From Balanoglossus misakiensis (lineage: Eukaryota; Hemichordata), in contig CM082591.2 of NCBI GenBank assembly GCA_040954595.2, positions 3,658,001 through 3,722,000 of the forward strand: DNA of 64,000 bases, given 5' to 3'. This document shows, in pieces, positions 1 to 10,716 of this stretch; the stretch's first letter is position 1; the number at the start of each line of letters is the position of its first letter. The position numbers and the translations under genes are program-made. Under the pieces are notes generated by a model that did not search any database, was not told the origin of the DNA, and saw nothing but the letters and a program-made list of their open reading frames with translations.

Positions 1-113
1 ATCTTGTGAACACAACAAATGCTATTTAACTATTCTGCAACACAATTAGCAATGCTAAATTGCCTAAACTGAGATATTACAGATTGCCTGGGCAAAAGCG
101 TCACATGATTGAT

Positions 114-207
114 TCAACCCTTCCACCACAATGGTTCAGTCCAAATCCATTGTTTTCTATGGTAAGGCTGGACCTCTAAATAGTGAACTGGGGGGTGAAA
201 GGGTTGA
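114..207. mobile_element. Short MITE, TCAACCC/GGGTTGA ends
   Basis: A 94-bp element with complementary ends (TCAACCCTTCCACC at the left, GGTGAAAGGGTTGA at the right). The same core (ATGGTTCAGTCCAAATCC, then TATGGTAAGG) recurs at 8472-8564 and, in reverse orientation, at 15221-15313. A truncated relative starts at 18843. It has no coding capacity. The TTAA/TCAA ends fit a TTAA-targeting family. Confidence 0.7.
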
Positions 208-397
208 ATTTTCCTGTAAATCCGAGTGATTCCCTGCCATCGAAAAAGAGACAAAGTTCTCTTGATTCATCATCAACAGTAAAATTGCAACATTTTCAAA
301 ACTACAATACACAAGTATTTCAGTTAATGCTTTGAAGTTGTAAAATCGACAATTTCTTTCACAAGAAAAAAACTCTTTAAAAATTTACATCTTTTAG

Positions 398-535
398 AGG
401 GACATTAGCTGTAACTTTCCACTTTATTTTCAGTATTTTTGTTCTGTGATTCAGAATATTAAGCAATAAATTGCATGAAATACACAAAACAAAAATAATA
501 AAAACACAGCGAAATGTTACAGCTAATGGAGAGCT
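398..535. mobile_element. MITE with GGGACATTAGCTGTAAC ends
   Basis: The left end reads GGGACATTAGCTGTAACTTT and the right end is its imperfect complement, GTTACAGCTAATGGAGAG, with an AT-rich interior. It belongs to the same family as the element at 35080-35243, where insertion into TTAA can be shown by comparison with an empty site. Boundaries are approximate. Confidence 0.6.
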
Positions 536-1854
536 TTAATCTCTGCCTACCGTTATGGAGACCTATCTTAATCTTCATTACTACTGAACTACATGACAGG
601 ACCACTAATTTCTACATGGATTTTTTAAAACCAGAAAACAATTCAGACTGATTAACATTTGCAATGTCTACAGAATCTATCATGAGTTTTCGTTCTCATT
701 GAGTACAAAAAACATATCTACATCAAAGTATGGCAGATACTTAAAGTCACGGTTTATCTATAAGTTTCTTGTTTTAGTTGTTGTTTTCTTGGGGTGGGCC
801 TTTTGTTTAATAATGCACAGGCACACAGATGGGAAGTCCGTGATACAAGCAACCTTCACACTGGAGTATGTATAACAGCTGCAGTGAGCGAAACTCATCC
901 TAAAAAAATCAAGCAGGGCTGAGCTGAGCATTAAGTGGGCTGAGGAGAGAATAGTCAACACACTGCCATACAGTTAAGGGGGCCTCCAATATACCTAACA
1001 CATTGGCTGTAATGGTAAACTTATTTGCATATTATGATACCCCCTAGGCAACTTGCGAAATTGGTCATTCTCTCAGCAAGCCCACCATCCATCAGGTATG
1101 CATCAAGCAGTATTCTTGTCTTGAAATATGTACACACAATACTCTGAAACTGAACTAGAATATCAGAATCATTCTACATTCAAATGCGCAAAGTTGTCAG
1201 ATGCAAAAATGTACTCAGTCTCTTGAATGAAATTAAGCTCTTGAAGTCAAATACAGATGCGATCTCTTGCCATGAAATAACACACCCCACCTACCTCTAT
1301 TGTAACTGTACTTATGTCTACATGAAACAATGTACTCCACATTTTAGGGATTGACATCAATAACAGATTACAGCAAAACTTTGCACAACGCAAAGTATGA
1401 AAATAATTGGATTGGTTTTGCTTCATTAAAATGTGTCCAAGTTCTGCAAGCTTGGCCAAGCTGGAACGTTCATGCAATAACAGCATCATATCTGATTCAG
1501 AAAAAAGCATGGTCCCATGGGGACTTTGACCCAAGGCCTGCTCCCTTCACAATCAAGCATGGTCGGAGGGGCAGGTAGACATCACATACAACGACATGTT
1601 GGTATCCCCAAAGCCACTGGTAATTGATGCTTCAAGACTTTTCTCAGAATTACAAAGAATGGCAGTAGTTGAACAAAATTGGAGATAAATAGGCAATGAT
1701 CGAGACTACCGAACAGTTCCAAGTGTAGGATTTTGTCTGGTGTTAATAATTCAGTGTCTCCGTATTACAGCACAGCTTTTGATTTGTTGGGGAGAGTGAA
1801 TAAGACCACAAAGATCACACTTCTGATTCTGTAACATACTAATCACAAAGTCAT

Positions 1855-4800
1855 TCAGCTTTCCAAGCAAGAGTCATCATCCTCCGTGTTACATGTATCA
1901 TCACTAGCTGTTTCCGCGCTGGCTTCCGGAATGGACCGCTCGAACCTGTCGTCACCAAACTTCATTTTGAGTTTTTTGGGCAGACAGAACCTGTACTGAC
2001 CGTCAGTCTTTTTCTGAGACTGCGGTGAACGCTCTCTGGCCGGGCTGCGAGTTTCGTCCTGCCTGGGTTTGTGATCCTCGGGTGAGGAAGGGCAGTCACT
2101 GGACTCGGTTTGCGAACTAGTCGTCGGTGACGGAGATGTCGGGGGAGACTGTTGCGACAGGACGTCCATCAGCCTCTGACGGGTGTGGTTGATCTGATCG
2201 GTGTTCTGGTACGACGGGTTCTGCGGGTTCTCGTACATGTCCCTCAGCTGGGACAACCTGGGCGCCATGCAGTACGTCGCCGTGGTCTTCTTCTTCTTCT
2301 TCTTGGGCGTCGCTTTCCGTTTCCCTCTCCGGGGCGACGTGCGCGACTGCTGCTGCTCCGGGAGGTCTCTGCTTTTCCAGTTGGTGACTCCGGGGGTCGG
2401 GATGATCCGTTTCCGGGTCACCCGGTCAGTTTTTTGCCCGGCTGACTTATTCGCACGTCTCTGCTTTTTCCTCCACAATTGTGACGGGTTGTGGTGGTTC
2501 TTTTCTTGTGCCTGTTCATCTGTTCTGCACTCACGGATAATCTGCTCATCATCATCATTGTCGTCGTCATCACTGACTTCCGTCCACACTTCAGAACACA
2601 AACTGACAATGGCTTCGTAGTCTGAACTGGTGCAACTCTGCTTCTGCGATGGCCACCGTCCCCCGCGACTACCGGGAACGGGACTGTCTGACTGCGCATC
2701 TTCTTGTCCAAGCTGTAACTTCGCGCTGTCCACAACGGGTGACCTCTTTCCGTCTTTTCTCCTGTCAACGATATTGAAACACGACCGCTTGGGAACCGGC
2801 GCGACCTTCCCATCGATGGTGGTGACGATGTCGATGTCATCAGGGCTTAAATCCCAGTCTCTGGCGCCCGTTGCTTTCACTTGCCGGCACATCTCGGAGT
2901 AAGACAGCTTCGTTTCCCCGCGCTGATAACAAAGGGGAGAATACTGCACATTCTCCTCTCCACACAATGCACTCGACGCGCTGCTCATACTAGAATTGTC
3001 TGACGTAGCACTGACCGGACCCGGCCTGGTCGTGAGATCTGGACACTTGTTGCAGTCCTTGAGAATGGAGCCGACCTGACAGGCATACTCCATCAACTTC
3101 GCCTTGTCCACAACCGGCGCATACCGCCTATCTCTTCCCCCATTGCGATTTTCTGGAACATAGAAATACGACAATTTGGGGATGGGTACGATCCTCCCGC
3201 CTATAGTCGTGATGTTGATATCATCGGTACTAATGTTAAGTCTCTTTGCGGTGATTTCTTTCAATTGCCTGCGTGCGTTCGAGTAAGACTGCCAGTTCCC
3301 CCTATGTGGACTGTTGCACGTGATGTCCGGGTAAAGTAGCGAGTCCCTTTCTTGGTGGCTCCATGATTTCTCATAGCTCAGTAGATGCCGTGTCATATCC
3401 GCGAAAAAAGTGTCCTCACTTTGACACACATCAGACTTCTGGGCATAACTGCTGAGAACCTTGGCTTTATCGGCCACGGGTCCTTGCTTGCTACCGCCGC
3501 GCTCCGCGGGTTGGTCGTCGGGGATACCGAAAAATGTCGGCTTCGGAAGAGGCATTTCCCGTTCCGAGATCCCGAGGCTGGCGAAATCGTTCGTCGCTTC
3601 GTACTCGCTCTCGTCGGAGGTTTCTCGCGCGGAATTTCCCGCGCAGAAGTCGGAGTCCTTCAACGGACCCAAATCCGGCAGCTCCTGTAGGCTGGAGGAG
3701 TTGACGGACTCGTCAACCGTGTCGCTGATCTCATTCTGAATGTCCGACAAGGTGATGAACCCACCTCCCCTGGGTTTGGTCTTCTTCCTGTAGTCGCACA
3801 CATCCAGGAGATCAGCTTGCGGTGACTTTTCAGAATTCATCGGTGACTGAATTTCTTCTTCGCTAGTCACTTTACTGAAATCCGATTCCTCAGACGCTAA
3901 GAAGTCGGAGAGTTTAGGCAGCTTCGGACCGATGGGGCATTCAGAGTTAATAAGCTTATTGGCATCCACAATCCTGTTCTCTTCTTCACTGCTGCTGATG
4001 GGAGATTTCCCCTCGCTGTTGTTTTTCTTGAGTCTTATCGTTATCTTTGGTATTTTGTCTTCCCGCGCTATGAGCTCTGCGTCGTACCGTCGCTTCTTGG
4101 CGTTCTTCGACATGCTAACTTTGGAGAATTTCACTTTGTACGTACTTTCCTTGGGCAGCTTGATCTTCAACCGGCAGCACTTCACCGAGCTCCTCTTCCG
4201 GCCGTTCCGCCACTCGCTCGCGCAGTCGCGACCGCACACGCCCGGGTCCTTGTCCCGACACTTGCACGCCCTCGGCTTGTGCGACTTGATCTTGATCTTG
4301 ATCCGCGTGTTCCTGTGCGGTTCCGTCTGGTAGGCCACCACGGGTGCCGTCATCGCTTCCGAAGAGTTGCCGGTGCGATCGAAACGGAACGAATCCCTCG
4401 AGATCGGCGCGCGCACCCCCATGCTGGGAAACTCCTCCCTGGCGACAAACGCACTCGTCGAATTCACCGCTGCCAAATAATCGCTATACACGTCGCTATA
4501 CGAGTTACTCCTTCCATATTCAGTGTTGCCATAGTTACAGAAGTCTACCTCAGTCGGTATCTTGGCTATGCTTTCCTTCTTGACACAACACTCTGCTATA
4601 CAATCCACACACTGACTCTCAGGAACGTCAGGCTCTTGCTTGATGTGCAGAGCTGATCCCAGTTCGCTTTCGATGCTTGCAATTTTCTCCTCATAGTCAC
4701 TGTCGGGGCTTTCTTTCTTGATGATCTCCGTCCCACTGCCCGGTTCTTGTTTGATAGCCTTCTCCGCATCGCTGACCAAGATGATGGTTTCGTTGTCCGA

Positions 4801-7800
4801 TTCCACGGCCCGGCCGTCCTCGCTACCCAGCGGCTGCGCCTCATCCATGTTCAACTTCTTGCGGAAGACGTCGATGACCTCCCCCTCGGGACCGAGCTTC
4901 ACCGTCTGCGAGGGGCTCAGCTTCTGCGGGGTGAGCACGATGTGGGGCTCCGAGAGGGAGTAGCCCTGCGCCTTGATCAGCTCGGCGTCGTACTTGGTCA
5001 GCTTGGGGTTTCTCTTCTTGCCGTAGCTCGACGCGTAGGACATCCCCCTGTTCCTGGCGCTGCTTTGGGTGTTGGTGCCTCGGCGGTGGCGGGTCCTGGT
5101 GCCAGAACCACTCTCAGAATGTCCTGAAATGAACGCAGACCACCAGAATTAGACATGACAGAACACTGGTATTACACAAGTGAACAAATACGACAATGTG
5201 GGCACTAAATCAGCTTAGAATTCCCCAGAACAAGGCTGTATAATCATGACAAAATTGATCCTGGTATTAGACAAGCCAACAAATATGACAAAGAACAATG
5301 TGGGCACTAAATCAGCTTAGAATTCCCCTGAACAAGCTGTATAATCACGACAAAATTGCACCTCTTTTGGCTGAAAGTTGACACTGTAATGATTGCTTAC
5401 TTCTTCTAGTGCGACATCTTCCATTGCGCACCGAACCGTTGCTTTTCTTCTTTTCGCTTTCTCTCTTCATCCGAGACAGCCTGTTATCCGTTTCCCGTAA
5501 CCTGTATGTCGTTTCGGTCAGTGCATCTTTTTCTGACGTTTCCTTCGGTGTGAAGGCTCCTGTCTGTCTTCTGCAAAGCGGGAAAGAAGGAAAATTTCTG
5601 TAGCTTGCAAGTTTTTGTGTGAGCTAGCAATTTTACCCTGGTGTTGTACGTGCACTGCGTTGACGTGTAATTCTTCATTTTTGTTTGGCTCCTAAGCAAA
5701 ACATACAGACATACATCCATACATACAGACGCAACCGATCCCATAAGGTCCCATGGTACACACCAATGGGACCTAACAACACTTCTTACATAATTAGCTT
5801 CTGAAAACCAGGAGACAGATATTTCCTAATTGGTTTAATGCCGGACTCCTCTATGACACTAACCAATCAGAAGAACCCACACACACACCTGTAGCTGACT
5901 GTGATAATTATCCTATACTACAAAGACATACATTGCCTACATACCTTTCACATGTCTCACATTCACAATAACAGTTGTCTTCTCCAAAGAATCCATCGCC
6001 ATAGAAACAAGTGATTTCTTCTCCGGGTTGAATGTCTCGTAAAACCTGCACACATGCAGTGTCTCTGCCAGTTGACACAAACTGAAGGGAGAGAAACGTA
6101 TGGTACCATAAACTGTGATATGTGATATGTCATCAGTAAAATATATCTGTGGGTAAGGCCAGTAGCCATTTCTCATTAACCCTAACGCTGTCGAGTCCGT
6201 AGCAGACCGCCCGATTTCCGGTGTGGGTAGAAGTCGGACGTTGGCGAGTGATGAATGACCGAATCGGTATGGATCGATATGATTTACCGACCCGCTGGAG
6301 TCTCTAGGCGTTTGCGTGCGCTTCGCTATAACGTGTTGACTTTGAACTACCGTTTTGAGGGCAAAATCTGTTAGGACAGGAAAGTCTCGACAGGGTTATT
6401 TGCCTTGAACTACAAAGAGCACACTATCCTAAGAGGCACATTCCGCCGGTCATTCCCGACCCTGGGGAGACCGTTTTTTTGCGTCCGACAAAAACGTACT
6501 TGGCATCGATGCATTGTTTACTACAACAGACGGTTCCACAACGACATAGGGTATCGACCTTTTCGATGGCCAGCGGTGTCGCACGCACTCGTGGATAGCA
6601 CTGTTTGGGAAAGTGCGTTTTGGGATCGACTCGGGAAACATGACGAAATGGTGAAATGGGGCCCGCAGAGCTTGCGGGATACCTATGACTGTGTCGGTAC
6701 AACCCTGTGCCGTAAAAAATTTATAGCGTATTAACACCGTACTGAACGTCAGTTTGCCGAGCTAAGTAACCAACGTGTCGTTATCACAACGTCCGTGTGT
6801 GTCTCGTCTGAAGAAATGAGTCGTTATCACAACGTCCGTGTGTGTCTGGTCTGAAGAAATGAGTCGTTGTCGGGCGGCTGTAGAGTGGGACACTGTGCGC
6901 CAGTGTCTAGTCGTTCGCATTACGTGGCGAACTAACTCGTACCCTACGGGAAAGTGGCAGGGGAAGGGGTGCCCGAACACCCCTGGCGGTACACCCTGGG
7001 TCCCCTACTGACAACTAATGGTGTCGTCGTTGTGACGTGATATGGCGTGTGCTAACGCACTAACTTTATTTTCGTAAAAGTAAGCCTCGAAACGACGTTG
7101 ACAGACGCTCCCCTCCCAGGGGAACGAACCCGATGACCCACAACTTTTACCCGGTTAATTGTTGTTTGAGGTCCCGTCGACACGGGACTGTGCCAAACTT
7201 GAAGTCTAGCACGTTCAAAAGCAGCTAAAATGACCCTCCAAAAACCCGATTTTCAGGCAAAAACCCTGGTAATCCAGCGGGTGTAGAATGCCGGATTCTA
7301 CATACACCGAAAAGGAGGCGGTCTCGTAACGACTCGGCAGCCCAACGGGTTTTGACCCCCGGTAGCAAGAGGGTTAACAGTTCTGTGCACAGGCGTCTAT
7401 TGGCAATTTCGTGGCAAACTGTGGCATGTATAACTAATCTAAATGTAACTTTGATCAGAAAGTATTGTGAGAATGCTCACCTTGCAATTTGGCCGGCAAT
7501 CTGTAAGAGAAAGGATGGACCGTGTTATTGGTTAAGAATTTAGACTCGTAAAATGAAGTATTGAGCCTTTTTTCCACTTTAATTTTATCATCTTTGCATG
7601 GCTCAAATATAGATTCTGGTGTATTTGGGTTCAGTATGGCAGTTTGAGCCACGACACAACTGCACCAAATCTTACCGTGATTGATATAGGAGGCCGGTCC
7701 CAGCCACAGCTGTGCACAGTTCTTCCTGGTGGAGTACATGACGCTGAAATCATTCTCTCCGTGACGTAGCAGCTGGTTTTCCTCCATTGGAGTCAGCTCC

Positions 7801-8974
7801 GCGATGCATCCCACAAGAAGCGAGATCTTCTCGTTTCTTGTCCTGGAAGAAGAAATTCCAAACACACAGTGAGTCATCACATGTGATATTTTATCCAACT
7901 GAACGATAGCATTGGTTAAACTTAAAATTAACAAATTGGTTACTATTGCCAAAAAACACTTACCATTCCTTTGTGCTGACAATTTTAGCCCCTTCACCTT
8001 CCAGAGAATACCGATGACAAGATTTGATTTCTACGCCCGCTTCATCCGAGAACATCAATAGATACCTAAATACCTGTTGAAATAAATCAAGTAATATAGA
8101 TACGTCATGTTTATATGTCTAACATGCTACTTTTTAATATCAAACAAATTTTAAGTTGATTTATTGTAATCAGCTTTGAAGGAGATGTATCGGTCCTCAC
8201 AGCCACAAACCCACATTTAGATTACTTAACAAATATCGCAGTATGTGTTATTACTCACATGTTCTCTGAATGTGTTCTGTTGGCTCCTTGATTTGTTCAT
8301 AAAGTACAACCGGTACCAATCTCCCGAAGTCAGCGACTTGAAGGTGGTCTCCAGGGAAGTTCTCCTCTTGACGTACTTGTCAATGGCTTCCTTCAGTTGT
8401 TCTGTTTTAGCAGTAGCCGGACGGAATCTGAAGCGATCAAACAGGCTAAAATGTTAAAACCCCTTATCCTGTCAACCCTTTCACCACCATGGTTCAGTCC
8501 AAATCCATTGTTCTCTATGGTAAGGTTGGACCTCCAAAGAGGGAACTGGGGGTGAAAGGGTTAAACTGGTTTCATTTCCAAGGGGGCCTAAGCCTGAAAT
8601 TATGGCACCAAGATCTGTTAACCTGCTAAGTGTTTGTTCCTTAAGTCGGGCTTATAGAAGAACACACAGCCAAACCAGTGAGATTTAGTGCATATTGGGG
8701 GGTTCAAACCGCCAAACATCAAAGACCTCACTATCAAATGCAATGATCACCGATTGTAATTTGGTATGGTCAATTTTCAAGACCGTTATACAGGGAAATA
8801 GGTGCGAAAGGGTTAAAAAGACTCCTACCTGGTATTCATTTTATGAGATGTGAATCCAAGATACGGATCAACCACCAGACTTGTAGCCAAGTCGTCATTT
8901 TCACACAGCTCCTTGGATGTCATTCCTGTACTTGGCGCAAAGCGTGTTGATCCCTGAAAAGTTTCAATCACCAT
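1855..8974 (-). CDS. KMT5B: Histone H4-K20 methyltransferase, KMT5B/C (SUV420H) type
   Basis: Eight coding exons, all phase-compatible (minus strand, 5' to 3'): 8974-8829, 8427-8259, 8073-7964, 7842-7676, 7500-7481, 6081-5945, 5570-5401, 5123-1855. They give about 1395 aa. The family di/trimethylates H4K20 in nuclear chromatin. The N-terminal SUV420 region ([20 protein letters not shown]) and the SET core are clear: [28 protein letters not shown], then NHDCRPNC across the microexon, [17 protein letters not shown], and a post-SET zinc cluster CECETC. The last exon encodes about 1090 aa and is mostly low-complexity. It contains a basic [10 protein letters not shown]...PKITIRLKK segment shared with vertebrate KMT5B, a cysteine cluster ([15 protein letters not shown]) and lineage-specific repeats. 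The protein is longer than the roughly 885-aa human KMT5B. ATG at 8974 is the first in frame after an acceptor-like site. KMT5B versus KMT5C cannot be separated; this is probably their common ortholog. Confidence 0.93.
5166..5358. repeat. Two-copy tandem repeat in the last KMT5B intron
   Basis: Two adjacent units of about 95-98 bp. Each begins CTGGTATTA(C/G)ACAAG and contains GTGGGCACTAAATCAGC and TATAATCA(T/C)GACAAAATTG. The repeat is intronic and non-coding. Confidence 0.8.
6180..7373. mobile_element. Non-autonomous piggyBac-like DNA transposon
   Basis: A 1194-bp CpG-rich block in the KMT5B intron, bounded by TTAA on both sides (6176-6179 and 7374-7377). It starts CCCTAACGCTG and ends CAAGAGGG, so both TTAA/CCC ends match piggyBac elements. 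Beyond the very ends, the inner sequence is also inverted and related. For example, GCTGTCGAGTCCGTAGCAGA near the left end pairs with the complement of the segment around 7322-7345. The longest frame inside (6405-6734, +) has no transposase motif I recognise, so this looks like a deletion derivative. An internal 43-bp tandem repeat lies at 6778-6870. Confidence 0.75.
6778..6870. repeat. 43-bp tandem repeat inside the piggyBac-like element
   Basis: Two full copies and a partial third copy of a unit that begins TCGTTATCACAACGTCCGTG and ends GAAGAAATGAG. The unit starts are at 6778, 6821 and 6864. Confidence 0.85.
7481..7500 (-). other. KMT5B: 20-nt coding microexon of the KMT5B/C gene
   Basis: Read on the minus strand, a CTTACAG acceptor precedes the 20 bases and a GTGAGC donor follows. 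They encode the end of D plus C-R-P-N-C-K. The exon before (7676-7842) ends ...I-N-H plus G, and the exon after (5945-6081) begins F-V-S-T-G-R-D. Without this exon the invariant NHDCxPNC motif of the SET domain is missing and the frame is lost. With it, the motif is complete and the phases fit. No other stretch of the 7676-6081 interval can supply these residues. Confidence 0.92.
8472..8564. mobile_element. Short MITE, TTAACCC family, copy 2
   Basis: Same family as 114-207, with ends TCAACCCTTTCACC and GGTGAAAGGGTTAA. It sits in the KMT5B intron between the exons at 8259-8427 and 8829-8974. A further half-element ending GGTGCGAAAGGGTTAA lies at about 8801-8817. Confidence 0.75.
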
Positions 8975-9879
8975 GTTGATAACACAACCTGGAACAGAAT
9001 AAACAAAGATTACTTTATTCAAAATATTGATGTGTGAAGGATATTTTGAGACTACATCATCAGTAGAGAAAATCTCTACCATTGCACCTTGTTAGTTATC
9101 TATACACATCACAAGAAGGTAATCACAGTATTCACTACACTGTACAGTGCAGTGAAACTTACAACACAGTGTGGTGTAGATTTCATAATGGACAACTGTC
9201 ACATTTGCATACCGAGCGATAAGATCACAAGAAAAGCGACATATCAAACATTAGCAGACAATCGCGTATCGTTGACGCACACACGTCTGTCCTTTGTAAG
9301 GTTTCTCATGAATATTTAACAGCTTCGATTTGAAAAGAATCCCTGGCAAAGTCCCCGTGCAAAGTGACGTCTGCACCTGTCTATATTGTGTATAATTTGT
9401 AACGGTAATCACCTTGAGAAAATTACCGATCCGTTCCACAGGGAACGATCGAAAGACACAGCGTTTACGTCCGGGTTTTGAAACATTCGCTACGTTGCTT
9501 TTTTTACACTGGGTTTATTTCCAAGATAACCTTTGAACCACACACGTAAATACGGAAATTGATGAAAACGGACGCGCGCGCCCTCGTCAGAGACTCCCTA
9601 GCATCACAGAAATTTCCTTACGGAAAACAGGAAAACTTTAAATATTGAAGAAAAAAATGCAGCCCACGAATAGTGAGACCACTTGCAATTATTTCTTTCA
9701 CTTGGCCAGGTCCATTGATGCATTTTAAACAAACATGCTTACTTTTTCCACAAAAATATAACGTACGGCTGGAGTCGAGTGATTTCAAAATTATAATATT
9801 CGCGATAGCACACGAACGCAGTCAGACAACGTTCGGAAAAATCTGAATCGAAGGGGCAAGGGCCCTCAGATAAACTTAC

Positions 9880-10060
9880 CTGTTCGTGTACTTGATGGAG
9901 TTGATCAAGGGAAATAAATCCTGTCCAATATTGGCAGGTACACGCTATTCCAACTCCAAAATATCACTTTTTATATGAGTCAGCCAGTCAGACGTCTCAG
10001 CCATTATTCGACATACTAAGGCCGAAATCCAATATGGCTGGCCGGCTAACCGTTGCACAT
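9880..10060 (-). promoter_or_regulatory. Head-to-head promoter region and KMT5B leader exon
   Basis: On the minus strand a classic donor (ACAG then GTAAGT) ends at 9880, which fits a non-coding first exon of the methyltransferase gene. That leader carries a short upstream ORF (ATG at 10004, stop at 9945, 19 codons). On the plus strand, CCAATATGGCTGG at about 10027-10039 resembles a YY1-type initiator site and faces the CYTH gene. No TATA box is evident. The two genes probably share this roughly 150-bp region as a bidirectional promoter, which is an inference. Confidence 0.5.
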
Positions 10061-10716
10061 CTGCGGAAGAAAAGTAGTTCCAATAAAGACGCGAATATTG
10101 TTTATTTACACTAAATATTTACAGTGGCGTTCTTTCATATCTCACATATCATTAAAAGAAATCTTCTTATCCAAGTGTAGATATTTACAGTTTTAGTTGG
10201 AGAAGGCCTGTGTATGTATCTTGCAGCGGATGTATACCTAGGTGAAATTCAGCCGCATAACACACTGGAACTTAATTTCCCGTCATGCACTGTTTGGAGG
10301 TATATTTAATATTTCGAGAAAACCTATATTGATCAGTTTGCAACCAAGAAGATAAGTGAATTGATGTGAAACTTATAGTCCGAGGTAATGCAATTTCTAT
10401 CTACGCCATGAACTCATTTAAAAGCCCCTAAAGATGATTGAATTTTTTGCTGCATATAATAGCTATTTATTTTTAAAAAATGAACTAATTTAATAATTAT
10501 ATTTTTATACTTTTTTTGCAAAATATATATTATTACATGAATCACTTATTTTTCAGATGATCAGTTATTTTTTTCATTTAAAGTTTTGCCTAATAACATA
10601 TGTATTGAGGAAGACCGGATGTATATGGTTTGAAGGTGTATGATACACATTCTACAACTTACAAGCTAAACTAATAGTTTTTTTTTCTACAAGCTAAACT
10701 TATTGTTGTTTTTAGG

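Larger units (their letters stand above)
1..1854. other. 3' flank of the KMT5B/C gene, no gene seen
   Basis: No exon with recognisable protein similarity was found on either strand. The stretch is AT-rich and probably includes the 3' UTR of the minus-strand methyltransferase that ends at 1855. It holds two short inverted-repeat elements, annotated separately at 114-207 and about 398-535. The open frames present are short and lack flanking splice signals that join into anything. Confidence 0.6.

Noticed and set aside
2152-5127. Plus-strand frames overlapping the large methyltransferase exon
   Set aside because: They are antisense shadows of a GC-rich coding exon.
6405-6734. 109-aa frame inside the piggyBac-like element
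   Set aside because: No transposase catalytic motif is visible and the overlapping minus-strand frames are equally long, so it is probably chance in CpG-rich DNA.
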